Shown here piece after piece: positions 7,672-13,711 of a stretch of DNA of 13,711 bases. Each line of letters begins with the position of its first letter. Position 1 is the stretch's first letter. The stretch spans positions 1 to 13,711 of the forward strand of contig UQUZ01000055.1 of the NCBI GenBank assembly GCA_900544375.1, given 5' to 3'. The notes under the pieces were generated by a model. It did no database searches, had not been told where the DNA came from, and saw nothing but the letters and a program-made list of their open reading frames with translations. The position numbers were made by a program, and so were the translations under genes. Source of the stretch: an uncultured Oscillospiraceae bacterium. Lineage in GTDB: Bacteria; Bacillota; Clostridia; Oscillospirales; Acutalibacteraceae.

Positions 7672-7701
7672 ATTATACTTGAAATCACCAGGAAAAGTCA
7701 A
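7672..7701 (-). promoter_or_regulatory. Sigma-A promoter of deoC-deoD
   Basis: On the minus strand TTGACT (7701-7696) and a perfect TATAAT (7677-7672) are 18 bases apart. It lies in the 174-base gap between the aldo/keto reductase stop and the deoC ATG. I see no clear terminator between the two genes, so read-through from the reductase may add to expression. Confidence 0.75.
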
Positions 7702-7765
7702 ATGTGCAGATGCCCGTTTTAGAGGCCCTTCAATCATGGAAAACTAAAATTTGCTTGCGGATTGG

Positions 7766-8683
7766 TCAAGGAAGCCGGTTGCCCGCGGTACGGTAGAGCC
7801 CATACCATTCCGCACGGCTCAGTGTGATGTCCGATGCGCGGCACATCTCAAGCAAATGCTCCCGGCTGGTGGTGCCGAGGATCGGCTGTATATTTGCCGG
7901 ATGGCGCAGAATCCAACTGATTGCGACCGCGCTTTTAGAGGCTTGTTTTTCTCGGGCAATCTCTTCCAACGCGCTGTTGAGCTCCGGATAAGCTGGATTA
8001 TCGAGAAATACGCCCCCGAAAAAGCCGTATTGAAGCGGCGACCATGCCTGGATGGTAATCCCGTTGAGACGGCAATATTCGAGGATGCCGCCATCCCGTA
8101 AGAGCCCGGCCTCGTTTTTCATATTCACATTGAACCCCGCGTCGATGATCCCCGTGTGCGCCAGGCCGAATTGTAGCTGATTGACCAGCAGCTTTTCGCC
8201 GAGCGCGCTCTGAAGCAGCGCCATCTGCGCAGCATTTTGATTGCTTACCCCAAAGTAGCGCACTTTTCCGCTCTGCCGCAGCGCCGCAAAGGCTTCGGCC
8301 ACCTCTTCCGGCTCCATGAGCGTATCCGGCCGGTGCAGGAGCAGGATATCAATATAGTCCGTTTGCAGCCGCCTGAGGCTGCCCTCGACGCTTTTGAGGA
8401 TATGCTCTTTCGAAAAGTCATACATTCCATCATGGATGGCACACTTTGTTTGAATCACGATCTGGCCGCGCAGGGAAGGGGCCATGCCTAGGGCGGAGGC
8501 GAACAGCGATTCCGACCCGCCCTTTCCATAAATATCCGCGTGGTCAAAGAAGTTGATGCCCTGCTCCATCGCGGTGCGCAGCAGCGATTCCGCCGCCTTG
8601 GTATCCAGGTTGCAAAGCCGCATGCAGCCCAGCGCCAATTCGGATACGCTGGGGCCAACGCCGCCGAGTTTGATTTGATGCAT
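7766..8683 (-). CDS. Aldo/keto reductase (YdhF-like)
   Basis: This is a cytoplasmic NAD(P)H-dependent oxidoreductase of the aldo/keto reductase superfamily with 305 residues, the usual size. The catalytic tetrad is complete: Asp47 and Tyr52 in FDHADIYG, Lys80 in IQTKCAI and His117 in LLLHRPD. The barrel continues through VRYFGVSNQ and ends with the cofactor-binding ILGTTSREHL segment. The overall pattern, including LQFGLAH and SPLQYGFFGG, resembles E. coli YdhF. A weak AAAGGA lies 11 bases before the ATG at 8683. It is upstream of deoC on the same strand; reduction of an aldehyde from deoxyribose metabolism is possible, but this is inference. The substrate is unknown. Confidence 0.9.
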   Translation of the reverse strand: MHQIKLGGVGPSVSELALGCMRLCNLDTKAAESLLRTAMEQGINFFDHADIYGKGGSESLFASALGMAPSLRGQIVIQTKCAIHDGMYDFSKEHILKSVEGSLRRLQTDYIDILLLHRPDTLMEPEEVAEAFAALRQSGKVRYFGVSNQNAAQMALLQSALGEKLLVNQLQFGLAHTGIIDAGFNVNMKNEAGLLRDGGILEYCRLNGITIQAWSPLQYGFFGGVFLDNPAYPELNSALEEIAREKQASKSAVAISWILRHPANIQPILGTTSREHLLEMCRASDITLSRAEWYGLYRTAGNRLP

Positions 8684-8712
8684 GTAATCAGCCGTCCTTT
8701 CTTACCCATATG

Positions 8713-8741
8713 ATCATACGATTTCTGGCCGGAATAAACAA
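8713..8741 (-). promoter_or_regulatory. Weak candidate promoter of the aldo/keto reductase gene
   Basis: On the minus strand TTGTTT (8741-8736) and TATGAT (8718-8713) are 17 bases apart. The -35 matches at only three positions and overlaps the end of the lipoprotein terminator. A promoter is expected here because that terminator should block transcription from upstream. Confidence 0.4.
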
Positions 8742-8767
8742 TGGGGCTGTTCCAAACAGCCCCATTG
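8733..8767 (-). terminator. Intrinsic terminator of the lipoprotein gene
   Basis: CAATGGGGCTGT (8739-8750) and ACAGCCCCATTG (8756-8767) are perfect complements around a 5-base loop, a 12-bp stem. On the minus strand TTTATT follows. It lies 31 bases after the lipoprotein stop codon. Confidence 0.82.
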
Positions 8768-8798
8768 ATGGAAATTAAATTCATTGGCGTATGTGGGA

Positions 8799-9725
8799 TT
8801 ACCACTGAAAGTTTGTGAAGGTTTCCTTGCTGTCCACATCGGCATTCAACTTGCCGGGCAGGTTTGTTTCAACGTTTTCCATCTTAGAAGCAGCGTATAA
8901 CTCCGCATAAGTGATTCTGCCAGTTGCAATATCTACGGTAGCCATAATGTATCCATCATGGTACTGCATGGTAATGGATTTGATTGTCGCAATCCCGCCG
9001 ATCATCTGTTGTGCTCCGGCCTTATCGATGACGGACATGCAGCTGCCATAGCCGCCTTTGCCGACCTGAGGATTGGTTTCATCCTTGAGCGTGATTTTTA
9101 TTTTATAGCTGCTGCCGCTTTTTGTGCAGGTGGCGTTTTTAACATACTGAGCTGTTAGTTTACTAGCCCAGCTGAACCCAGCAGCGGGGAAGATATCGTT
9201 ACTGCTTTGGCCTTTCTTGACCGTAGTTTTTTCCTCTCCCAAAACGGCATTTAGAAGGGCACTCGGGATCGGAAGGACTCCCATGTTGGCTTTTGTGCCT
9301 GGGAATTGCTTTTTCACATTCACCTTACTGTATCCCGGCTTATCTGTTTTGATCTTATTCGCGGCTTTGTTATAATAGGCGACGATCTCAGCCACTGTTT
9401 TGGGCTGGCTCTCCTGCGGCGCTTTTGGATCGGATACGGCGGGCTTACTAGGCTCCTTTCCCGCGTTGGTAGGATCCTTTTGCCCAGCCACGTCGGTTGC
9501 TGGCTGCGTGGGTTCCGTAATGCTGTCGCCCGCCGTTGCGTCGTCGGTTTCCGGCGGCGCGCTTTCTTCGTTAGAAGGTAATGTGTTTTCTACGTTTGCC
9601 GCAGGGACGTTTGCACTCGGTTCCGTGCTTTCCTCGTCAGCTTTTCCCTTGCAGGCTCCAAGCGTAAAGAGTAAAATCAAGCATAACAACAGTGCGGTGA
9701 GCCGAGAGGCCTTTGGTTTCATCAT
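8799..9725 (-). CDS. Secreted lipoprotein of unknown function with Pro/Glu/Thr-rich linker
   Basis: I do not recognise a named family. The 308-residue protein starts with a type II signal peptide: a basic start, a hydrophobic stretch (9-22) and lipobox LGAC with Cys25, so it should be lipid-anchored on the outer face of the membrane. Residues about 28-107 are low in complexity and rich in Glu, Ala, Pro, Thr and Ser, with no Cys, and look like a flexible spacer. Residues about 108-308 form a folded domain starting with a helical EIVAYYNKAANKIKTDKPGY segment and continuing as beta-rich sequence, with Cys residues (TCTKSG and GSCMSV) that might pair. The frame is open to 9848, but those codons run over the promoter; AAAGGAGA (9734-9741) sets the start at 9725 or the adjacent ATG at 9722. 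It is divergent from the ECF sigma operon, so a link to envelope signalling is possible but unproven. Confidence 0.85.
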   Translation of the reverse strand: MMKPKASRLTALLLCLILLFTLGACKGKADEESTEPSANVPAANVENTLPSNEESAPPETDDATAGDSITEPTQPATDVAGQKDPTNAGKEPSKPAVSDPKAPQESQPKTVAEIVAYYNKAANKIKTDKPGYSKVNVKKQFPGTKANMGVLPIPSALLNAVLGEEKTTVKKGQSSNDIFPAAGFSWASKLTAQYVKNATCTKSGSSYKIKITLKDETNPQVGKGGYGSCMSVIDKAGAQQMIGGIATIKSITMQYHDGYIMATVDIATGRITYAELYAASKMENVETNLPGKLNADVDSKETFTNFQW

Positions 9726-9819
9726 ATCATGTATCTCCTTTCTATATGCAGTCGATTGCTTGGCTTCCAATGAGCCTTCCAATAATCCCCCTTTCAAATC
9801 CGGTTCCTTTTTCACATTT

Positions 9820-9848
9820 ATAGTAATCAAAAACAGGCCGGTTGTCAA
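9820..9848 (-). promoter_or_regulatory. Sigma-A promoter of the lipoprotein gene
   Basis: On the minus strand a perfect TTGACA (9848-9843) and TACTAT (9825-9820) are 17 bases apart. The leader to the ATG at 9725 is about 90 bases. The element covers the first codons of the longest open frame, which supports the later start. Confidence 0.75.
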
Positions 9849-9871
9849 TCTGTTTTAAAAGAAACCATAAT
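9842..9871 (+). promoter_or_regulatory. Candidate housekeeping promoter facing the sigma-factor operon
   Basis: On the plus strand TTGTCA (9842-9847) and CATAAT (9866-9871) are 18 bases apart, five of six matches in each box. Its -35 overlaps the -35 of the divergent lipoprotein promoter almost exactly. It could give basal transcription of the sigma operon with a leader of about 135 bases. Confidence 0.45.
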
Positions 9872-9908
9872 TCTTTTATTTTTTATTGAAAGAGTGAAGT
9901 ATTTCCTT

Positions 9909-9932
9909 GGAACAGGCAATCGCTCCTGTTTT
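9909..9932 (+). repeat. Small hairpin in the sigma-factor leader
   Basis: AACAGG (9911-9916) pairs with CCTGTT (9925-9930), and two further G-U pairs can extend the stem to 9909-9932. TTTTCAT follows. It lies between the candidate housekeeping promoter and the ECF-type promoter and could weaken transcripts from the distal promoter. The stem is short. Confidence 0.35.
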
Positions 9933-9965
9933 CATATCATTCATTTTTTGTAGCGCCAAAAAGTT

Positions 9966-9991
9966 TGTAACAAATTGCAGGCTTCCGCGTC
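9966..9991 (+). promoter_or_regulatory. ECF-type promoter of the sigma/anti-sigma operon
   Basis: TGTAAC (9966-9971) and CGTC (9988-9991) are 16 bases apart. This matches promoters of Bacillus-type ECF sigma factors (AAC in the -35, CGT in the -10). Its place directly before the sigma gene suggests positive autoregulation. Transcription would start near 9998, leaving a very short leader before the GGGAGGTGA site at 10001-10009. Confidence 0.65.
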
Positions 9992-10013
9992 TTATTAACA
10001 GGGAGGTGAAGGA

Positions 10014-10511
10014 GTGGCTGATGTCGATTTTGAGGAGGTATATCGAACCTGTTTCCGGCAGGTATACGCCTATGTTTTTTCCTTATGCGGGAACCGGTGC
10101 CTTACGGAGGAGGTAACGCAGGAAACTTTTTTTAAAGCTTTGAAGCAGCTTGATCGATTCCGGGGAGATTGCAAAATCAGCGTGTGGCTTTGCCAGATCG
10201 CCAAAAATACGCTTTTTTCTTTACAGCGTAAAAAAGAAGAAAAATTTTCCAAGGATCATTTTCTAGAGGAAGATCTTTTCGACCAGCTGCTCAGCAGGGA
10301 GGAGGCTTTTCAGCTCTATCAGCTGCTGCATACGCTGGAGGAACCGTATAAAGAAGTGTTTTCCATGAGGGTGTTCGGGGAGCTTTCGTTTGCAGAGATC
10401 GCCGCTCTGTTCGAGAAATCTGAGAGCTGGGCACGGGTGACTTATTTTAGGGCGAAACGAAAAATATTGGATTTATTTGAGGTGAAGCAAAATGGATCGG
10501 ATCACATGTGA
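10014..10511 (+). CDS. ECF-type RNA polymerase sigma factor
   Basis: This alternative sigma-70 factor of the extracytoplasmic function group has 165 residues. Region 2 covers about residues 6-73 (VYAYVFSLCGN, LTEEVTQETFFKAL, then a W-L-x-x-I-A-K-N segment) and would recognise the -10. Region 4 covers about 101-155, with a helix-turn-helix near 125-151 (SFAEIAALF, then ARVTYFRAKRKI) for the -35. There is no sigma 1.1 or region 3. The start is GTG at 10014, chosen because a near-perfect GGGAGGTGA site lies at the right spacing and no better in-frame ATG exists. The coding region overlaps the anti-sigma gene by 20 bases, a sign of translational coupling and matched amounts. An ECF-type promoter lies just upstream. 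It cannot be placed in a numbered ECF group from sequence alone. Confidence 0.93.
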   Translation: MADVDFEEVYRTCFRQVYAYVFSLCGNRCLTEEVTQETFFKALKQLDRFRGDCKISVWLCQIAKNTLFSLQRKKEEKFSKDHFLEEDLFDQLLSREEAFQLYQLLHTLEEPYKEVFSMRVFGELSFAEIAALFEKSESWARVTYFRAKRKILDLFEVKQNGSDHM

Positions 10512-11571
10512 TATCATACGAGATCTGCTTCCGCTCTATATCGACGAGGTGTGTAGCGCCGGCAGCCGGGCGTTGGTAGAGGGACATCTGCAAAATTGCC
10601 CAGCTTGTAAAGCGGAATATGAAACCATTTCAAAAAGGGAATTCTTTTATGACGCTAGGGAAAGGAAAGTGTTAGACAGGCTTTCAAAGCGATGGAAGCA
10701 AAGCAGACGAAAAATGCTTTTCGTCGGAGCCGCAGCAGCTTTGCTGGCAGCCTTGCTGATTGGGCTGATTGCATTTGGTTGCAGCATGAAGGTAATTCCG
10801 GCCGAGGAGATAGCGGTCTCCTCCCTTTCCAGGCTGGGAAACGGCGATCTGGCCTTCATCCTTCAATCGGCGGATGGAAAAACAGGCCTTCGTGAGCTCA
10901 GCTACTATGAGATGGATGGGAAGCTCTATCTCACCGCTACCACAACCCGCTTTCCACTTTTTTCAGCATCAGAGAGTGCGCAAAGTGGTTGGATCGTTCA
11001 TACAAGGGATACCGGCATTCAGCAGATTGTTTATCAAGGGCAAGGGGCGCAATTGCCTGTCTGGGATGCGAATGCGCAGGTGGAGCTTGCTGATTCACAA
11101 ACCGAGCGGCGTATTGAGGGGATGGAGAAGCTGGAGGATCTCGGCTCTGATGCGCTTTTGAAAGATATCTTTCAAAAGCGGGTCACTTATATCGGCGCAG
11201 CGCCCAAGGATATGGAACTGCTTGGCGCTCTACGGATTGAAACGGTGCTCGGCTCCTTTTCCATCCGGCTGACTACCTCCAGTGAACCATATGGTATTAT
11301 ATTGGATTTTAAAAAGCCGGTTGCGCCCGCAGATTGTAAAGCGTTTGATGCGAAAATGCGCGCCTATGCAGTATTGATACTCGCCTTGATCGATAACGGC
11401 GGCACAGTCGGATGGACCTATCAAAGCACTGCTCCGGATGGGAAGGAAACGGAGCTTACCAGGGTGTTTACCTTAGCGGACGCCAAAGCATTTGTGGGAG
11501 GGGATGTGAAGCGTTTCGCTGCAAATGAGGCCTCCCTACGGGAGCTGTGCGACCGGCTTGGGCTGTTTTAA
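10492..11571 (+). CDS. Membrane-spanning zinc-finger anti-sigma factor with DUF4825-like outer domain
   Basis: This protein is expected to hold the upstream ECF sigma factor inactive at the membrane and release it on an envelope signal. Of 359 residues, the first 45 form the cytosolic zinc-binding anti-sigma domain: CDIIRDLLPLYIDEVCS (from Cys6), then His32, Cys36 and Cys39 in the H-x3-C-x2-C pattern. One membrane helix covers about 75-97. The outer part is about 260 residues; from Arg230 it resembles DUF4825 in my recollection (RVTYIG start, SEPYGIILDF, then a LILALIDN segment and a terminal Leu-rich helix). Residues about 98-225 match nothing I know. The ATG at 10492 follows GAGGTGA and overlaps the sigma gene by 20 bases. 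Cys97 at the end of the membrane helix lacks a proper lipobox. Confidence 0.9.
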   Translation: MDRITCDIIRDLLPLYIDEVCSAGSRALVEGHLQNCPACKAEYETISKREFFYDARERKVLDRLSKRWKQSRRKMLFVGAAAALLAALLIGLIAFGCSMKVIPAEEIAVSSLSRLGNGDLAFILQSADGKTGLRELSYYEMDGKLYLTATTTRFPLFSASESAQSGWIVHTRDTGIQQIVYQGQGAQLPVWDANAQVELADSQTERRIEGMEKLEDLGSDALLKDIFQKRVTYIGAAPKDMELLGALRIETVLGSFSIRLTTSSEPYGIILDFKKPVAPADCKAFDAKMRAYAVLILALIDNGGTVGWTYQSTAPDGKETELTRVFTLADAKAFVGGDVKRFAANEASLRELCDRLGLF

Positions 11572-11577
11572 ATGATT

Positions 11578-11612
11578 CGGGGTGCCGCAGCTTTGCATGT
11601 TGCGGCACCCCG
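11578..11612. terminator. Hairpin between the convergent anti-sigma and propeller genes
   Basis: CGGGGTGCCGCA (11578-11589) and TGCGGCACCCCG (11601-11612) are perfect complements around an 11-base loop. The 12-bp, GC-rich stem begins 6 bases after the anti-sigma stop and ends 20 bases before the last base of the opposite gene. Neither side has a proper T-run, so it may act as a bidirectional hairpin terminator or transcript end protector. Confidence 0.7.
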
Positions 11613-11632
11613 CAGTTGATGTGTTTGATGGA

Positions 11633-13510
11633 TTAAAAGAACACCTTCTGCACCTTTTCATCTATTTTTTCTGTTTTTCCCGAATCATGGTATAAACACA
11701 GCTCCCCGGCGCCGCCCTTTGGATTTCGGATGAAGAAAAGCTCTTTCGTCGGGCTGTATTTGGCCGATCCCAGTAATACATGCTCGCCCACTTGTACCGC
11801 TTCCCCATCCTGAAGCAGGAAAAGGGCGGTATTACCATCAGCAGATTTTTGATAATACAGTAAATTACCATCTGATAATTGCTCTAAGGAACGCACGTCG
11901 TTTTCGATGAGCACGGATTCGCTGTAGGTGAATTTGTACAGAGTGCCGGACTGCACATTGCTGCCCTTGAGATAATAAACGGTATCTTTCGAAACGATAT
12001 AGCGGGAAACGTTGGTGTCAATCTTCGTTTTTTCCGTTAAACCAGTGGCGGAGACTGTGGCACGAGTGAGTGTGCCGCCCTGCTCCATCTCTTCGAGCAG
12101 ATAAAGGTGCGCGCCATCGTTAGAAAACGCAAAGGCGGTCTCCTGTGGCACCTGCTCTATCGCGGAAGATACAGGTTTCCCATCCTTTACCGTAGTCAGT
12201 GCGAGGGCGGGGCTCAGAGCCTGCTGGGCAAGCTTGGTCAACAGAGCTTCCCAGCCTTCCTCCTGTGCCTGTGCAATCCATTCGTCATCCAGCGCGGAGA
12301 TCTGCAAACGATCCTTTTGATTGAGAGAGTAGGAGTAGGAAACGATTGCGGGAGAAGCGGCGCTGGCGGCGTAGAGGCTGTCTAAATGCAGGCCTCCCGC
12401 AAGCAGTAGGGAATTTGTGCCGGTGAAGGCGTAGCAATCGTAGCGCAAGCCGCCGAATAGAGCTTCTGCATCCAGCGAGGAGAGTTCTTCCCGAATTTTA
12501 TCGCGCTTGAGTTTTTCGTTATACGCTGTGAGCGCTGTGTGATAAGCGCCGGAGCCATATTCGCTGAAATTCAGCAGAGAGTCCAGCACGCCGCCCACAA
12601 AATCAGTGAGCTTTGGCTCCTGTAAAGCTGCGTCCTCCTCCTTTTTATCATCCTCAATCAGATCCGTCCAGCTAAGCTGCTCTGCGCTGGGGCACAGGTA
12701 ATAAAGCGGGCCGCCCGGCGCATATTGATCGAAACGAACGGAGGCTACGCCTTCGGCCACTAGCTGGGCGTTTGTAGTTTTTGTCTGTTTATAAAGTGAA
12801 AAAATACCATCCTGCTCCTGTGCCTTGAGATAAAAGAGCTCCCAAGAGGCCTGTGTAGGATAAAGGTGGAATTCGGCCACTGCGCGGTCCAACTCTGTTT
12901 TGGCGGTTCCGTTATAGGCATAGAGCACCTGACTGCCGCCTTCTTTCCGGAGATAGCAAAGCGGGCTGTCTTTTCCGCCGATTTGCTGAAAAGCGGTCAC
13001 TTCGGTATCAATGACGACTTCTTCACGCTTAGGGAGGTGATATGCACAAAGCGTACCTGCCCCGTCCGTTTCCGCCCGCAGGTAAAAAATGGAGGATTCC
13101 TCCGTTAGCTCTTCCGGTTTGCCGGAAACATCCTGTGCGATCAAAAATTCCTTGCCGGCCTCACGACCGCGCGCAGGCGCGCCATAAAGGTCATATCCGC
13201 TGATGGACCCATCCGCTGCTTTGCGCAGGTTTGAGGGATAGAGCAAAAAATCCCCGGACGCGGTTTGGCTGACATATGCGCCGCCGCTCTCATCAAATGC
13301 ATCCGCCACGCGGATGGGATCGTCCCCCGGTGACCGCTGTAAATAGAGCGCACCTTCCCGCAGATAAACGCATGCACTTTGCTCTTTTTCAGCAGCAAGA
13401 CGCGCGCCTGCGAACACGACCACTGCGATCACCAACAGCGCGAGGATGGCGGCAACCCAAGGCCATTTTTTATATTGTTTCTTTTTTCGTTTCTTTTGCG
13501 TCTGTTTCAT
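11633..13510 (-). CDS. Membrane-anchored, probably beta-propeller protein of unknown function
   Basis: I do not recognise a named family. The 625-residue protein starts with a very basic cytosolic tail (KKRKKKQYKK), has one membrane helix at about 17-38 and then a long extracytoplasmic part. That part repeats a blade-like pattern: a hydrophobic YYL or FYL strand, an acidic or Gly turn, then LYxY (for example FYLRAETDG, CYLRKEGG, FYLKAQEQDG, YYLKGSN, YYQKSADG, FFIRNPKGG). This fits TolB/DUF5050-like propellers that read small signals or bind wall polymers. A helical stretch (about 275-370, Asp/Glu/Lys-rich then Leu-rich) interrupts the repeats. The start is the ATG at 13510, with GGAGGA (13522-13517) six bases upstream; a longer frame to 13528 would include that site. 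It is probably co-transcribed with the partial gene upstream. Confidence 0.75.
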   Translation of the reverse strand: MKQTQKKRKKKQYKKWPWVAAILALLVIAVVVFAGARLAAEKEQSACVYLREGALYLQRSPGDDPIRVADAFDESGGAYVSQTASGDFLLYPSNLRKAADGSISGYDLYGAPARGREAGKEFLIAQDVSGKPEELTEESSIFYLRAETDGAGTLCAYHLPKREEVVIDTEVTAFQQIGGKDSPLCYLRKEGGSQVLYAYNGTAKTELDRAVAEFHLYPTQASWELFYLKAQEQDGIFSLYKQTKTTNAQLVAEGVASVRFDQYAPGGPLYYLCPSAEQLSWTDLIEDDKKEEDAALQEPKLTDFVGGVLDSLLNFSEYGSGAYHTALTAYNEKLKRDKIREELSSLDAEALFGGLRYDCYAFTGTNSLLLAGGLHLDSLYAASAASPAIVSYSYSLNQKDRLQISALDDEWIAQAQEEGWEALLTKLAQQALSPALALTTVKDGKPVSSAIEQVPQETAFAFSNDGAHLYLLEEMEQGGTLTRATVSATGLTEKTKIDTNVSRYIVSKDTVYYLKGSNVQSGTLYKFTYSESVLIENDVRSLEQLSDGNLLYYQKSADGNTALFLLQDGEAVQVGEHVLLGSAKYSPTKELFFIRNPKGGAGELCLYHDSGKTEKIDEKVQKVFF

Positions 13511-13526
13511 AAGCGGTCCTCCGGGC

Positions 13527-13555
13527 AAAAGCCGGCGCTGGCCCGGCTCTTTTTT
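13527..13555. terminator. Hairpin in front of the propeller gene, terminator or attenuator
   Basis: AGCCGG (13530-13535) pairs with CCGGCT (13543-13548) around a 7-base loop, with flanking A/T pairs. On the minus strand the stem ends in TTTT and lies 43 bases after the upstream stop codon and 5 bases before the propeller ribosome binding site. The plus-strand T-run (13550-13555) is longer, although no plus-strand gene ends here. Confidence 0.5.
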
Positions 13556-13597
13556 GAACGATTCGGTTCCTTTTATTCTCCGACAATCCGGCTGGAT

Positions 13598-13711
13598 TTA
13601 TTCCTTTTCCGGTTTTCGGACGCTTACCGTAAGCTTTTTTTGGCTCTTTCCTTGCTGAGCGCATACGCGTTCCAGCGAAGCGAGGCGGCGCTCAATCTGC
13701 TTTTGGTTTTC
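13598..13711 (-). CDS. C-terminal end of an unidentified gene (partial)
   Basis: On the minus strand a frame is open from the window edge to TAA at 13600-13598, giving the last 37 codons. The sequence is rich in Glu, Gln, Lys and Arg (it begins ENQKQIERRLASLERV), suggesting a terminal helix, possibly coiled-coil, with a basic tail. This is too short to assign a function. It lies 87 bases upstream of the propeller gene on the same strand. It could be a chance open frame, but the composition and the following hairpin favour a real gene end. Confidence 0.5.
   Translation of the reverse strand, partial: ENQKQIERRLASLERVCAQQGKSQKKLTVSVRKPEKE

Noticed and set aside
7621..7765. Terminator between the aldo/keto reductase and deoC
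   Set aside because: I found no stem of useful length with a T-run on the minus strand in this gap.
9726..9848. 41-codon N-terminal extension of the lipoprotein
   Set aside because: It runs over the -35 and -10 boxes and would bury the signal peptide; a strong ribosome binding site precedes the ATG at 9725.
10765..10790. Possible lipobox ending at Cys97 of the anti-sigma factor
   Set aside because: The residues before it (Ala-Phe-Gly) do not fit the lipobox, and the stretch follows a cytosolic zinc-finger domain rather than a short signal peptide.
13470..13664. Basic open frame of 64 codons on the minus strand over the propeller start
   Set aside because: It overlaps the hairpin, the ribosome binding site and the beginning of the propeller gene, and has no supporting start signal.

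Overview
The window looks like part of a Bacillota (Firmicutes) chromosome, most likely a gut-type Clostridia such as the Oscillospiraceae. The evidence is strong GGAGG-type ribosome binding sites, canonical sigma-A promoters with TTGACA/TATAAT boxes, compact genes with hairpin terminators, a type II lipoprotein signal, and an ECF sigma factor with a CDIIRDLLPLY-type zinc-finger anti-sigma factor. This taxonomic call is inference from style; no rRNA or marker gene is present. I saw no tRNA, rRNA, IS element, phage gene or CRISPR array.

Region 1 (1-6028) looks like a mannoside-use module on the plus strand. A GPH-family sugar:cation symporter carries an unusual soluble C-terminal extension of about 315 residues. 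It is followed, after its own terminator and a 352-base gap, by a cytoplasmic GH38 alpha-mannosidase. The simplest reading is uptake of a mannoside followed by hydrolysis inside the cell. The mannosidase promoter is followed by a LacI/CcpA-like operator candidate, and the two genes share an identical 11-base stretch at their -10 regions.

Region 2 (6072-8767) is on the minus strand. An aldo/keto reductase gene is followed by a deoC-deoD pair (deoxyribose-phosphate aldolase and purine nucleoside phosphorylase) for deoxynucleoside salvage or breakdown. deoC-deoD has its own promoter, a small palindrome at the expected transcription start and a strong terminator.

Region 3 (8799-11612) is a cell-envelope signalling locus. 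A minus-strand lipoprotein with a long Pro/Glu/Ala/Thr-rich linker is divergent from a plus-strand ECF sigma factor and a membrane-spanning anti-sigma factor with a DUF4825-like outer domain. The intergenic region carries a near-perfect ECF-type promoter (TGTAAC-N16-CGTC) just before the sigma gene, which suggests autoregulation. Housekeeping-type promoters face both ways upstream of it.

Region 4 (11633-13711, minus strand) holds a membrane-anchored repeat protein of about 625 residues that looks like an extracytoplasmic beta-propeller, and the last 37 codons of an unidentified upstream gene.

Several starts were moved downstream of the longest open frame because a good ribosome binding site and the domain or signal peptide begin there: the mannosidase (2876), deoC (7591), the lipoprotein (9725) and the propeller protein (13510). 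The most unusual parts are the transporter's C-terminal domain and the ECF/anti-sigma/lipoprotein locus. I found no clear evidence of a wholly new multi-gene system.
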